A stretch of 64,000 nucleotides of DNA from Varanus komodoensis (GCF_004798865.1 NW_025335587.1:2068542-2132541); one strand, 5' to 3'. Positions 49,441 through 61,436 are shown, counted from the stretch's first letter. Notes: generated by a model not told the origin, from the letters alone. Program-made: numbers and translations.

Positions 49441-52400
49441 AGACAAAGTGGAAAAGATAATATGAAAGGATGCAAGGCCAGTTCAGTAAACATTCATCAG
49501 TTCCTGCCCCTGTTCCTGTCAGTCCAGCTTTGGCCCAGGCAGTACCAGGGACCACTGTTCTTCCACCTATGGAAAGTTAGTTGCAGGTGTTGTGCCCTGT
49601 CTATCTCTATCTGGAAAATGGCAGGGGGTGGGGGTTGTTCTTTGCCCAAACCACTTTTGTGGCCTGGCAACGGAGTTCTGTTCTTCCAACACATCTTCCA
49701 TGGTGCAGTCCTCACCTTATAGATATTATCCATGCACTTGTCCCTTTTCTCTATCTAAAGTCCATCCCCACTGAAGGGCAGGTCCTAAATACAGGAACAT
49801 GCTTCCTGCATTTTATCTAATAAGCACAGCCACATGTGCCACCAGAATACCACTCCACCAATCTTGGTCTTAGTTTCACAATCTGTCTGGTGTCTGGCTG
49901 CATTTACCTGTATCTGGGAGGGGCGTATCTAGGATGCTCACTCTTGAACACCCTAGCAAGGTCCCTTTGTCCTGGTAGATGATCACAGAGGGAGCCCAGT
50001 TTCTCTCATAAGAAGAGCTGGTGCCTCAGCATGGTGGCCAGGTAGTTAGGACTTGGGGGTGGGGATATTTTTGATGTGTGTGTCTTGGAAGGGAAGGAAA
50101 AGTGTAAAGTAAAATGTATGTGGAGGGTCTAAAAAAAGGGAAATAAGAGTAATACACTCAGAAAAACAGTGGATCAAGTAGAATACATGCTCTAAGGAAA
50201 AGAAACAGCAAAGAACTTCCTGAGGCACTGAAGATGGTTGAAGAACTTCATAACTGCTCTTCCAAGTCTCAGTCATCTTCTAATTGCATGGCTACCGTCA
50301 TTCTTTGAACAGATCACTGAACCAAGGTATGAAATACATTATCATTATTATCATTAAACTTTTATCAATCTGGCATTGAGCAGCAGTACCAAAAGACCTA
50401 TGGGCAGTTGGCCAAGTCAACCAAGAACCTTCCTGTTGGAAAGAAACCAAGAGGGATAAAGCATAAGATATTTGATCCTGTTTTTCTCCCCATTTGGCGT
50501 ACTGGTCAAGCCTCAATATCATACCACTCTTACTGGAACCCACATTAGTAGGGTTACCACCAAACCTATTCCCCCTCTCTGCTACAAGGCCTTTTGAAGA
50601 ATTTCCCAGGCATATCATTAATACAAGGCACAACATTAATATTACCAATGGAAATTAGTAAAAGAAGTAATAACAGACTAATAGCAGAGCTCAAACTTTA
50701 AACAGGAATATAAAAACACATAAGTATCCTTTTATCTCCTTCTTGAATTCCATCTGTTTCTATTTTTGTTTGCCCAAGACATAGTTCTGAACTGGCATTT
50801 TGGAACAAAACAGGCTCTTTTTTTTTTTTTCTTTTACTAAAGAGAAATGTTTTAAGAACCTGGTAATCACAACACGGTTCATAGTCCTGCTACTCAGTCA
50901 CCAAAATGTTATTAATAATTAAAGTATTGTTCAACACAGAATATGTGAAATATGTTTATAAGGAAGATTATAAAAATATCTGAAAAAGTAGCCCCTGCCT
51001 ACGCAGGATATTGGAATCAATGCTGCTAATTTACCATTAATACATAAAGATGTAATAGTATCTTCAACAGCTAGAAGACTGAACTAAAGGGTTCCCAATT
51101 GTGTGTTTATGTTATTCATTAAAAAGAAATTATCTGAACAGCTTTAGTGTTTTAATAACACATTCCATTTCCCTTGTCATTTCATTATGTATGCTCTTGC
51201 ACTGGGACCTTACAGGCTGTAATAATAACATAAGCAGGCAATGGAGGGACATGTGCTTCTAGTATCAGCTTCTTACTTTCATTACTATTCTTTGATCATT
51301 CCTTATGATAGCAAAATACTGAAAGAAAGAATACAACAAGAGTACTTCTGGATATATAATGAGCACAGTACATATCTATATATCATTACTTTTTACGAGC
51401 ATAACCGAAACTCTAGTGTACTTGTTAGTGAAAAATAAGGAAATACAAAATAGAAATTTACTCTAACCAACCACCAAGGGAAAAGATATCACAGAGGAAC
51501 ATGAAATCTGATGAATCTATAACAAGGCAACTGTTATGTATCCTGAAACAAGAATTACCTTCCATTCCTATTTTGCAATCAAACTTCAAATATGACACCT
51601 GGTTTCCAGGTACATCCCTTTGAAAACAATATAACCACTACAGAAGAAATAAATCTCATTAAACTGGAATGAAACAAACAATACAAGCAAATGGGGGTGG
51701 GTGGGAAGGAACAGCATGGTTTTTTTTTAATCTGATATGGCAAAAATGAAGATCGTAATGGCCAAAATCATTCTGTCATGCCTTTAAAATATTTTGTTCT
51801 GCTTATCAATTACAAGTTGAAGTGACTGATTTCCTCTATGACAATATTTTAAATATTGTGTCATCCTGTCAAAATCTAATGCTTGATAGGACCAGTGTAT
51901 TTTTAAAAAATATAAAAGCAAAGCATTCAAAGAAGCTCAAAATTTAATTAAGCAAAACATTAGATCAGTTAAGTCTAAATGGCAGTATAAAATATTAAGG
52001 TAAAACATGTATTAGTGCGAGATTTGCATTTTTATGAAGTATGAATCACAAAGAAATGAAAATGGTACTAAATTTTTGTTAACTCTTTTTTAAAAAGTGT
52101 GTTTCCATGGCAATGCTGACAGCAAGTTTGCATGGAGTGGAAGATATGGATTTTTTTTTCTTTCACAAAACAATTTAGCTGAGAAGTGGCAGCATCATGG
52201 CCTCTTTTCAATTTTCTAATATGCCTGAGAGGCACAAAAAATAAGCCAGTAGAAGTCATTGACTGGGGAAAAAATGCAATTGTTGAGCCCCTCTTTCTAG
52301 TTTTCTAGCTTGTGGTATGCTTTTAAATGAGAATGCTCACAAACATCTCCTGCAACATTCTAACTGTCAGACTTCTTGTCTATTTAATCTGTAGTCCTTG

Positions 52401-53239
52401 CATGGTTCAAAGAAGCTTTTAACAACATTAAACCTTAGCATGTGCATCATTTGAAATTCCTCTTAAAAAGACTGCCATTTTTTTCTTTTTTTCATTCCAG
52501 AAATAAGAACTACTCAATTCTCTAATGAATAATCAGCAATTGAGGTTTCTAGGCTGCAAAATCTTGTTGTGGTAAAAGAAAAGAAAAGAAAAACAGGTAG
52601 AAATCCAACACTGAAATCAATACTGTATTACTCTCTCCACAGGCAAGAGATGCTGGGTCAGGAAAATCATGAAAAATTCATAGCAAAGATGGTCAAGCCA
52701 TCCATAAGACAGGGAAAATAATGCTATATCTAAAGATCCCTTGAGCAATCGAAGACACTTTACAGATTTCACCATGGATAAGTGCTGGTTTGTTCCATTG
52801 ATGTGCCTTAATACTATGCCTATCTTATTTCTGACAGTAAATGAGGATGTTTTGATCTATATTTAATATCTTTGTTATTTATTATATTCACTTTTCAGCT
52901 CTTGCATTAGTTGCTCATGGGACAATTCTTTTCTGCTAAAAAAGGGAATGACATATCAGAACAGAGGTCTTGCCTAAATACATATTCTTTAGTAGAAATA
53001 GTTTAATTTCTAACAGTTATAGGCTAAAGACCTGCATCTTCCAATTGCCTTAATGGTTGCCTCAGGCAACCCATTTGCTCTGCTCGCGTTTCACTATATG
53101 GCAGGAGAGTGATCCAAATTCACACAGCAGTAGGCTGAATGCTGCTATACAAGATTGCAGGATCCTGGTGAATTGATACCTGGTGATACCTGGTGAGCCA
53201 TCTCTATGAATGAAGTATGGGCTTGCTTTGCCTGTTCAG
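49441..53239. other. Unassigned DNA, no gene seen
   Basis: About 3.8 kb without a recognised element. A few open frames (49417-49722 plus, 50298-50648 minus) have no recognisable domain. T-runs lie near 50820, and an AAAAG repeat tract near 52577. Confidence 0.45.
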
Positions 53240-54215
53240 ACTGCAGAGGAGGCCCAGATGCTTTGTACTAAGCATACCAACCCCGCTTGAGTACCCCTAT
53301 GATGTTTTTCATTGCTGTATGCAGTATTGAACCACCCTGCCCAGACTGAAACATCTCGGAGCAATGCAGCCCAATTCTTTTTGGATGCTGCAACCAAGAA
53401 GGACATTGTTTGTACCTGGTGCTGGGCAATCGAAACAGATTAGGGATTCTGCTGGTGTACAGTACACCCTCTTGCCCATCAGTCTCCCTGCCTGAGCTGA
53501 AGGAGATCGTCTCAGACCCGGTACTGAGGCACCCCAGGATGCTGGTCCTGGGATACTTCAATTTCCATGCTGAGGCTGTTCTGTCTGGGGCAGCTCAGGA
53601 CTTCATGGCAGCCGTGGGGCTGTCTCAACATGTCACTGGCCCAACCCATTTAAGAGGTCACACTCTGGACCTGGTTTTCTTGACAGGTCAGGAAGATGGT
53701 GATCTGGAAGTTAGGAACTTGACTTTAACTCCTTTGTCATGGTCAGATCACTTCCTCATTAAGATGGTCTGCCCCCGGAGTCTTATGGATCCAGATGGAT
53801 TCCTGAGGGCTCTGGGGGATTTTCCAGTAGATAAAGCTGGCGCTCCTGTTGATACCCTGGTTGATTTGTGGAATGGGGAAATGACCAGGGCAATCGACAT
53901 GACAGCTTCTAAGCGTCCTCTCCCATCATGGCATATACGGCATGGTATATGCCAAGTTGCGGGTGATGAAGCAGGCTGGGAGACGATTAGAGTGCAGGTG
54001 GAGAAAATCACGGGAGGAATCTGACCAAACATGCTTACATGCTCATTATCGAGCCCATGCTGTGATGGTGAGGGTGGCAAAGAGGCAATTCTTCTCCGCT
54101 TCCATTGCCGCCTCACACTTACTTGTTAAGAAGTGGGATTGTAGGGGATATGGCCAGATGATTGAGAAGATGGCTGTAATGTAAGTGAGCCCTGGGTAGA
54201 CACTATCTGATTATG
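53240..54215 (+). mobile_element. L2-type LINE, endonuclease domain well preserved
   Basis: The 204-codon frame 53410-54024 holds the second half of the apurinic-type endonuclease. RLGILLVYSTPSCPSVSLPE is followed by PRMLVLGYFNFHAEA (consensus LVLGDFNLHAEA; the catalytic Asp of GDFN reads Tyr), then GLSQHVTGPTHLRGHTLDLV and LTLTPLSWSDHFLIKM. The SDH motif, which carries the last catalytic residues, is intact. A frame change follows near 54025. The next part, AKRQFFSASIAAS (about 54083), matches the L2 linker. The RT is absent: L1 sequence begins at about 54238. The element's start is approximate. Confidence 0.82.
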
Positions 54216-54237
54216 ACAGAATCTCTGCTCTTTCCAT

Positions 54238-55404
54238 ATGGTTCTTCTGGGGGCGGGGTGCTTCAATGCTTGTAATGCTAAAATTGCAAGCATTGAAACT
54301 TACTGTAAAGTTAAGGGAAAGCAAGCTGCATTAAGAGGGAGAGGGGGAGAGGAATTCATCATGTCAGTGGGCACTGTTGAGCTGGAAATTACTGCTGAAA
54401 ACTTAAAACAATACTTTGCAAAACAACTCCCCTCTCTTAAAACAATTCTGATAGACATACGGAAGGAGCTGATGTCTCCTGTACAGAACAAGATTGATTC
54501 TTTGACCTCTACATAAAAAGGCATAGCAAAAACTGCCTTGGCAGCCATGGATTTAAATCTCTTACAAGATAAGCAACTGAAAATATTACTAAGAGAGAAC
54601 TGAGAAATTAAAGCATTGCAGGCAGGAGTCAAGAATACGATAAGATGGATTATCATCACTCACATGGGACAAAAAGGTCACCAAAAGAGACAGTTTACTC
54701 AAATTTAAGGTTGCCTGCTTTAAGAGTTTAATTTTAAATTGGAAGTATAAACAGATGATTTTTGAGAGAACACGTAAAGTCCTCAGGACCAAACCTAAAC
54801 AAAATGCCTCTCCAAGAGATAAAATAATCTGTTTTGCTTGATTTAAGAAAAAACAGGAGATCTGGCATTGTCTTAGTTAGGTAAAATTGCTTATGAAAAT
54901 GAACCAGGTCCAGTGCTACATTATCTCTTCTATGAACCCCTGCATAAACTAAAAGAATTGAAACTAATTGCACTCATGCTGCAAGATGCTGGCATACAGT
55001 ACAAATTCTCTTCTCCATTTTGCCTGATTAGAAATAAGGGATTGTCTATGTATTTGGTGGAGACCTTCATCAGGGGATTACTCTTTTACAAGATCTAGGA
55101 TATGACTACCCAGCTTATCTCCCTGTGAGAACAGAGATGGCAGATGAATTGACCGAAGATTGTACCAACTTCTCTTCAGGAGATGCTGAAGAAAGGGAAT
55201 AGGACTCAGAAAAGTAAAACTGCCCAGACTAAACCTGGTTCTCATGTACAAAGAGACTGTGAACTCCATTCTCTAGTAAGTAAAGAAATTAGGTAAAAAC
55301 ATATGTTCCATTGCATCTAGATGGTTGTTATAGAATTGTAAAGATTTAAATATTGATCATATCTTAGACACTTTTCTCTTTTCATGAGATGCCTTCTAAT
55401 TTCC
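54238..55404 (+). mobile_element. L1-type LINE, ORF1 and inter-ORF relic
   Basis: At 54361-54515 the frame MSVGTVELEITAENLKQYF is followed by decayed coiled-coil-like sequence (LQDKQLKILLREN). Near 54910-55100 is YLFYEPLHKLKELKLIALML, then QDAGIQYKFSSPFCLI, matching the L1 ORF1 C-terminal block (ALLREKGIKYKWGFPF). Frame breaks are frequent. ORF1 is the RNA-binding chaperone of L1. The ORF2 endonuclease that should follow is missing here: two BovB pieces occupy 55405-56596 and L1 resumes in mid-RT. Confidence 0.75.
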
Positions 55405-55996
55405 CTTTTTGCTCCAAGATCACCTCAGGCGAGGACTGCAGCCAAGAAATTAAAAGATGCTTGCTCCTGGGGAGGAAAGCTATGGCAAATCTAGACAGCA
55501 TACTAAAAAGCAGAGACATCACCCTGCCAACAAAAGTGCATATAGTCAAGGCTATGGTTTTCCCAGTTGCAATGTATGGCTGTGAAAGCTGGGCCATAAG
55601 GAAGGCTGAGCACCAAAGGACTGAGGCCTTTGAATTGTGGTGCTGGAGGAGACTCCTGCGAGTGCCCTGGACCGCAAGGCAATCAAACCAGTCAGTCCTA
55701 GAGGAGATCAACCCTGACTGCTCTTTAGAAGGCCAGATCCTGAAGATGAAACTCAAATACTTTGGCCACCTAATGAGAAGGAAGGGCTCCCTGGAGAAGA
55801 GTCTAATGCTGGGAACAATAGATGACAAAAGACGAAGGGGACGGCAGAGAATGAGGTGGCTAGATGGAGTCACTGAAGCAGTTGGTGTGAGCTTGAGTGG
55901 ACTCCAGGGGATAGTGGAAGACAGGAAGCCCTGGAGGAATGTTGTCCATGGGGTCATGATGGGTCGGGCATGACTTCGCGACTAACAACAACAACA
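55405..55996 (+). mobile_element. RTE/BovB LINE 3' fragment, coding part open
   Basis: It begins with the codons for SKITSGEDCSQEIKRCL and continues ILKSRDITLPTKVHIVKAMV, YGCESWAIRKAE, WCWRRLLRVPWTARQSN, KYFGHLMRRKGSLEKSLM and RRRGRQRMRWLDGVTEAVG to a stop after GRA at 55973. Then the tail GACTAACAACAACAACAA follows. The last 190 codons are uninterrupted. It is on the plus strand like the other BovB 3' ends, and abuts a BovB 5' part in the opposite orientation. Confidence 0.92.
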
Positions 55997-56596
55997 ATCC
56001 CAGTACTGCTTTTCCTACTCTTTTATTGACTATGAACGCTACTCCATTTCTTCTGAGGAATCTTGCCCAGAGTAGTATACATGATGGTAGTCTGAATTCA
56101 CCCATTCCTGTCCATTTTAGTTCACTAATTCCTAAGATGTCAATGTTCAGTCTTGTCATCTCTTGTTTGACTACGTCCAGCTTGCCTTGATTCATAGATC
56201 TTACATTCCAGGTTCCTATGGAGTAAAAATCAGCATCGAACTTTCCTTTCACCACCAGATACATCTGCAACTGATTGTCCTTTCAGCTTTGACCCAGTCG
56301 CTTCATTCTTTCTGGCGCTACTAATACTAGTCCTCTGCTCTTCCCCAGTAGCACATTGGACACCTTCCAACCTGAGGGACTCATCTTCCGGTGTCATATC
56401 TTTTTGCCTGTTGGTACTGTCCATTGGGTTTTCATGACAAGGGTACTGGAGTGGGTTGCCATTTCCTTCTCCAGTGGATCACCTTTAATCAGAGCTCTCT
56501 GCTATGTCCTGTCCATCTTGGGTGCCCCTGCACAGCATAGCTGATAGCTTCATTGAGATACACAAGCCCCTTTGCCACGACAAGTGATCCATGAAT
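55997..56596 (-). mobile_element. RTE/BovB LINE 5' part, endonuclease N-terminus, antisense
   Basis: On the minus strand: a 5' segment (56596-56430) with phrases such as GGGGCTTGTGTATCTCAATG, then DMTPEDESLRLEGVQCATGE and the run to GTWNVRSMNQGKLDVVKQEM and LNIDILGISELKWTGMGEF, and finally SCILLWARFLRRNGVAFIVN and KRVGKAV at 56060-55997. This is the start of the BovB ORF, ending before the rest of the endonuclease and the whole RT. LGISELKWTG is the conserved endonuclease block with the catalytic Glu. A LINE copy normally always keeps its 3' end, so this orphan 5' part signals a rearrangement. Confidence 0.88.
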
Positions 56597-57222
56597 GTGT
56601 AAATTCATATTTGTCCTTAAATCTGTTCAAGTACTCAACCAAAGCTATTCTTATTGAGAAGCAAAATAGAGAGTACATAATGAAGGCTCCATTTGTGTAA
56701 TTATCCAAAGGAAAACAATGCAAGGATGCCTACTGTCATCATTGTTATTTGCATTAGTGTTAGACTCCTTCACAGAAAAAAGAAATATGCAGCACATTGG
56801 ACCAATATGGGTGAGTATCAACTCACAACTTCATACTCCTGTCCTTAACATAGATGATATAGTAGTTTATACAAACCAAATATTAGCAACCACAGCTAAA
56901 CTTTTTTTTTTTAAATTGGATGATTTCACACAAGCAACTGGCCTACATATTAACTATTCAAACTCTAAGGTCATATTGCACCCAAAATATGACACCAATT
57001 TTCTGATCTTTTTAAGATTCCTCTGGTTCACCTCAAGCTTCTATACCCAGGTATTTTTGTAACAAACAACTTAAATAAACTATACAAAGTCAAGTATGGC
57101 AAGTTCTGGAATGATATTGATAGAGACATCAGGAGTTGGACATTGATGAAGTTTTCCATAATCAATAGACTGAGGCAGTCAAAATGCCCTGCCAGTACAG
57201 GACAGCCACCCAAGGATGTGAG
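56597..57222 (+). mobile_element. L1-type LINE, ORF2 RT core relic
   Basis: Near 56601-56650 the DNA matches the sequence found at 2075-2110 of the first L1 (the family block GFGPKF..WI). At 56718-57060 are MQGCLLSSLLFALVLDSFTE (consensus RQGCPLSPLLFALVLEPL), VLNIDDIVVYTNQ (consensus LFADDVLLYL; the F-A-D-D centre reads N-I-D-D) and TGLHINYSNSKVI (consensus SGYKINKSKS). Near 57070-57180, LNKLYKVKYGKFWNDI and SIINRLRQSKC match the next block. It is broken, and its start abuts BovB sequence. Confidence 0.82.
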
Positions 57223-57224
57223 TC

Positions 57225-57790
57225 ATGCCATAAAAAGAGTCCTCATTCCACATTTTTTAATGTCAGGCAGTGGGGACACCTCACCAAAACTAGAAATGGA
57301 CAGTGAGGAGCTAATTCTCATTGTACAAGATGAGCCTCTCTTTGGGCTCAGTACTATATTTCTATCTACGTAGCATAAGGCTGGAGTTGACATTATATTC
57401 TTTTAGATGCCAGCTGAAGACACTTGTTTTGCAGGCATTTTGGAGGGTGAATCTGTTGGGCTTTGTTTTTAATGGATTGTTTTAAGGTTAATTAACTGCT
57501 GCTACCATTTTACAATTTTATAATTTTATAGTCTCATGATTTTCATTTTAATGGATTGTATATAATTATTTTGTATTACTGGTTGTTAATTTGCTTTATG
57601 TTGAATCCCCTTCTGCCTTTCTTTTATTTTGCCTATTATTATTAAAAGATTATTCTCTTGGATGGTTATTATTGGATTTATTTTCATTATTGGTTTTATC
57701 ATACTTGTTCATTTCATTGTATTACATTGTGGCATTGATTTTATGTAAGCTGCCCAGAGCGTCTATGGCTAATCAGGCAGCATATAAATT
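57225..57790 (+). mobile_element. L2-type LINE 3' end
   Basis: A decayed C-terminal stretch (TAGATGCCAGCTGAAGACAC matches the RLKTWLF region) runs into a long T-rich segment, then GTAAGCTGCCCAGAGCGTCT and GGCAGCATATAAATTGAA, the L2-type end. A GGAA microsatellite follows immediately, as often grows from such tails. Confidence 0.7.
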
Positions 57791-57842
57791 GAAGGAAGGA
57801 AGGAAGGAAGGAAGGAAGGAAGGAAGGAAGGAAGGAAGGAAG
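57791..57842. repeat. (GGAA)n microsatellite
   Basis: About 13 GAAG units directly at the L2 tail. Confidence 0.95.
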
Positions 57843-58229
57843 AAACAATTTTCTGTGCCACATAGCAAAATCATTCCTCTTGCAATAGTTTTAACCATCT
57901 ATCCTTCTCTGGCTGTGAAAATGAATGATAAAAGAGGGATGAATAGACCATCTCTCCCTGTTCTAACAATGGATGAAAAGGAGCATAGAGCTCTCATCTT
58001 ACATCACAAGAGAAGAATCTAAAGAATGAAAAACATAATGACACCTATGACATAAAAGTAGATGAGCCTCAGGAGACTGGGAGAATCTATCTAGAAAGAT
58101 CACCAGTCTTTTACCAAGCTTATATTGACTAACTTGGGTAGTCTCTCTCTCATATTCTCTCTCTCTCATAGCCCCACCCCCACTTACCCTTCTATTCCTC
58201 TTGAATGTTCCAGTGCACCTTCTTCAACA

Positions 58230-59420
58230 GAGGCTTCCGCTGGCATGTAGGTATCTGAAGCAGGAACAGCAGTGGTCTTCCAATGTAGGCCATGATCTAT
58301 TCTCAACTGCCAGCAGGGTGCAGTCCTCCTTCCTCTTTGTTCTGGAGACATCGCTGAACCTATCACTATGGCTACCGTGTATGCCTGCCTCATGCCACTT
58401 TGAAGTGCAGCACACTCATTGTGCAATGTGTTCTAGAAGAATGGGCTTTTTTCTGTGTGGTGGGGCTTCTTGCTTCTTGTCTCCTATTGTGTGAATGTTC
58501 ATCCCTGCTTCCACTGCAACCTACTTGTCTTTCCAGTCAGTGTGAACCAGGAGAGAAGTGGCATGACTCCTCCTTTTGGTGGCTGAGGAACAAACTCAGG
58601 ACAGACGCATGGTCCAGTACTTTTCTCATGTCCAGGGCCACCTTTGAGATAATTACGTCTGAAATCGGGCTGGTCATCCAAAGGCAAGACATGGTTCAAC
58701 CAAGTCAAAAAAGCCCCTCACAATCATTCTATATAAACTGGCTTTTTACACTGGCTACCTTCTCCTAAGTGCCATCTTTTGGTGAGATCTTCAGAGAGAT
58801 GGTCTGCAGGATCAATGAGCTCTGCATGATCAGGATGAGGGATGTTCACCCCCCACCTTGGTCAGTGGGGCTGAATTCCAGGCAAGTGTAGATTTATCTC
58901 CCTACTCTGGACAGTGGCAAGGCATACTACAACCAGAAATGTCTCCAGAGTATGGTGCTTCAGGTAGTGTTGAGAAGATTTCCAAAAGAGTATGCAGGGG
59001 TTTCTGGCCAGAGTTATGGTATAGCCATCTTCTGGAATTCCCTTGTCAGAAAAACTGGAGAGAACTGTCTTCTTCAGAAGCCCTCTATCTCAGGCTTGTC
59101 AATAGGAAGCCCATCTGCCCCGATCCTGGGCGTAGCTACAGGTGCCCTACAGTTTCCTCAGGACAGCCAAGCAGAGGAATTTCAACTACTGCCACAGACA
59201 CATGACACTCCCTGTAGAGTATGCTTTCAGACAGCTGAAGGCATGGTGACATTGCCTGTACACCCTGTTCACTGTAAAGGACAGCATTGTGCCAAATATG
59301 ATGGTATATTAAAGCTGCACAGAGAGATGTGTTGCTGAAAGAGACCCCAAACCTGCCTGACCTGGGTGCTGAGAGTGATCCTGTGGCAGTTAACAATAGG
59401 AAGTTATTTCTCAGGGCATC
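58230..59420 (+). mobile_element. PIF/Harbinger transposase relic
   Basis: Blocks in order, in different frames: FLMSRATFEIITSEIG then IQRQDM (58616-58680), matching FRMSRATFEILVSEI; INWLFTLATFS (58730-58765), matching VAIALWRLAT; TVCRI-like sequence near 58800; SGKAYYNQKCLQSMVLQVV (58913-58969), matching DYYNRKGWHSMVLQ; GVSGQSYGIAIFWNSLV, matching GWPGSSHDARIFRNSAL; and near 59213-59250 VEYAFRQLKA, matching VEYAFGRLKGRW, which holds the glutamate of the DDE triad, then LHREMC matching VLHNIC. Frame changes and stops are several. I could not find terminal inverted repeats or TAA-type duplications. HARBI1 is the host gene of this family, but intact HARBI1 would not look like this. Confidence 0.75.
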
Positions 59421-59984
59421 TCGGAAGTCCCATCACTAGGCTCAAGACTCCACTCCAAGATGGATGTAAGGATGAAGTCTAGCAGTGACCATGAGTGACC
59501 TATCATGGCTTCCTATTTGTCTTACAGAGAGAAATATGGGTGGTGCATGTAGCCATGGTGCAGATTCATTTTCCCCAAAGCAGTCCTGCAGGCAGCTCTC
59601 AGTACCCTTAGTTCCTAGCTGAACATAAACTATGGCACATAGATTTCTGTAATGCTAGGGAATAAAGAGTGTAATGCCTAGTTACAGAGTAGTAGGCCTG
59701 TATCCAACTCTACTGGCATGTATGGGAGAAGGGGAATTTAAATTCTGGGCACAACTTTTGGACAGCAGAGCTTACATACCAGTAGAAGAGTTTCTCAGAC
59801 TATTTCAGATATGATGGCTAGAGTTTCTTCCTGAACAAATCGTTTTCATGAACTAAAACCCTCCAATACTCCTGAAATATAGATGTGTTTTGCTACAAAT
59901 GCGCCTTGTGAGATTGTAAGGGTGAATACATGTGACATATGGACTTTGATGATTTACATGGGGATGTTTTCCTTGGCTAGGGAA
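59421..59984. other. Unassigned DNA, no gene seen
   Basis: No recognised sequence. It may include the right flank of the Harbinger relic. Confidence 0.35.
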
Positions 59985-61394
59985 GGAAAAGGAAAAACTC
60001 TCCTCGATACTGAACAGGGATAGGAGGAAATATGAGGAGCAGCAGAAAGCTGGAACGTGGACTGGTGGATAGTGGAGCAGGAGAGATGCAGTCACTAAAG
60101 AAGTTCAAAGTGGGGAGAAGGGGAAAAGAAGTCCAGCCTGGTTTTGGCACTGAAACTGCCTTGATCACCCTGTATGATAACCTGTGCTGGGAGAGGGACA
60201 GGGAGAGTGTGCCCCTGTTGGTTCTCCTAGACTTCTCAGCAGTTTTGATACTAACAACCATGTATCATTCTGGATAAACTGGCTGGGTTGGGTATTGGAG
60301 GCACTGCTTTGTAGTGGTTATGGTCCTACTTGGCTGGCTGCTCCCATAAAGTGGTACTGGGGGATTATGGCTCTGTGCCATGGAAGTAATCCCATGGAGT
60401 TCTACAGGGTTCCATTTTATTCCCCCTGCTGTTTAAGATCTATGTGAAACTGCTGAGGGAGGTCATTTGGAGGTTTGGGATAAGGAGTCATCAAGTACAC
60501 TGCTGACATCCAGCTCTACCACTCCTTTACATCTAATCCAAGTGAAGCAGTGTCTGGCCAGTGTGATGAGCTGGATGAGGGCCAAAAAACTGAGACTTAA
60601 TCCAGATAAGACAGAGGTCCTGTTGGTGGGTGGCTCAGCTTTCCAAGTAAGTGATTTTGGCCCTGTTCTGGATGGGGTTGCACTTCCCCTAAGGGACAGG
60701 GTGTGTGGTTTGGGAGTGCTTCTCAACCCAGAATTACTCTTGGAGTCCCAGGTGACTACTGTGGCGGGGAGCACTTTCTACCAGCTTTGACTAGTCCATC
60801 AACTACATCCTTACTTGGAGGAACGAAGCCTAGCAACAGCGACCAATGCACTGGTAACTTCCCAATTAGATTACTGAAATGTGCTCTACATGGGGCTGTC
60901 CTTAAAAACAGTCCAAATACTTCAGTTGGTCCAGAACAGAGAAGCCAGGATTTTGACAGGGACTGGTAGGTATGCTCATATAACACCAGTCCTCTATCAT
61001 CTGCCCTGGCTTCCAATTGAAGTTTGGGCCCAATTTAAGGTGTTAATGGTGACATATAAATCCCTGTACACCTGCCTGTCCCCCAAGATCCAGGTCTGAG
61101 GTCCTCCTTTGGGAGCCCTTTTTGAAAGAGATCCGAAGAGTGGCTACCTAGAGAAGAGCCTTTTCTGAGGTGGTGCCCTGGTTCTGGAACCTGCTCCCCA
61201 GAGAGATGCAACTTGTGCCAACTCTTTATTCATTTCAGCATTAGGCTAAAACCTTTATTTTCCCGATATTTTAAGACTTAACTGTGATTTTAATATTGGT
61301 TTTATTAAATGTATATTCTACTGTATGTTGCAACTACTGCTTTGTATTGCCGTCCTGAGACTCTTGTAAAGGACAGGATAAAAATACTTCAAAA
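59985..61394 (+). mobile_element. L2-type LINE, RT to 3' end
   Basis: KVQPGFGTETALITLYDNLC and SVPLLVLLDFSAVL (60100-60250) match the L2 RT start. MRAKKLRLNPDKTEVLLVGG (60574-60633) matches the block MRANRLRLNPDKTE. ILQLVQNREARILTGTGRYA and HITPVLYHLPWLPIEVWAQF (60910-61035) match the C-terminal block. The final part has GCCTTTTCTGAGGTGGTGCC and a T-rich 3' region ending at GACAGGATAAAAATACTTC. Between them, frame changes break the YADD region. It is among the better preserved L2 copies here. Confidence 0.88.
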
Positions 61395-61436
61395 ACATAC
61401 ATACATACATACATACATACATACATACATACATAC
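61395..61436. repeat. (ACAT)n microsatellite
   Basis: About ten ACAT units directly after the L2 tail. Confidence 0.95.

Noticed and set aside
49417-49820. Overlapping open frames with Trp- and Pro-rich products
   Set aside because: No recognisable domain, overlapping frames on both strands, and adjacency to a SINE head.
55860-56270. 136-codon minus frame as one BovB endonuclease protein
   Set aside because: The last part of the frame reads into the reverse of the neighbouring plus-strand BovB tail, so it crosses two elements.
57591-58022. 143-codon open frame with a hydrophobic start and a KEGR repeat
   Set aside because: The start is T-rich L2 3' sequence and the repeat is the GGAA microsatellite read in frame.
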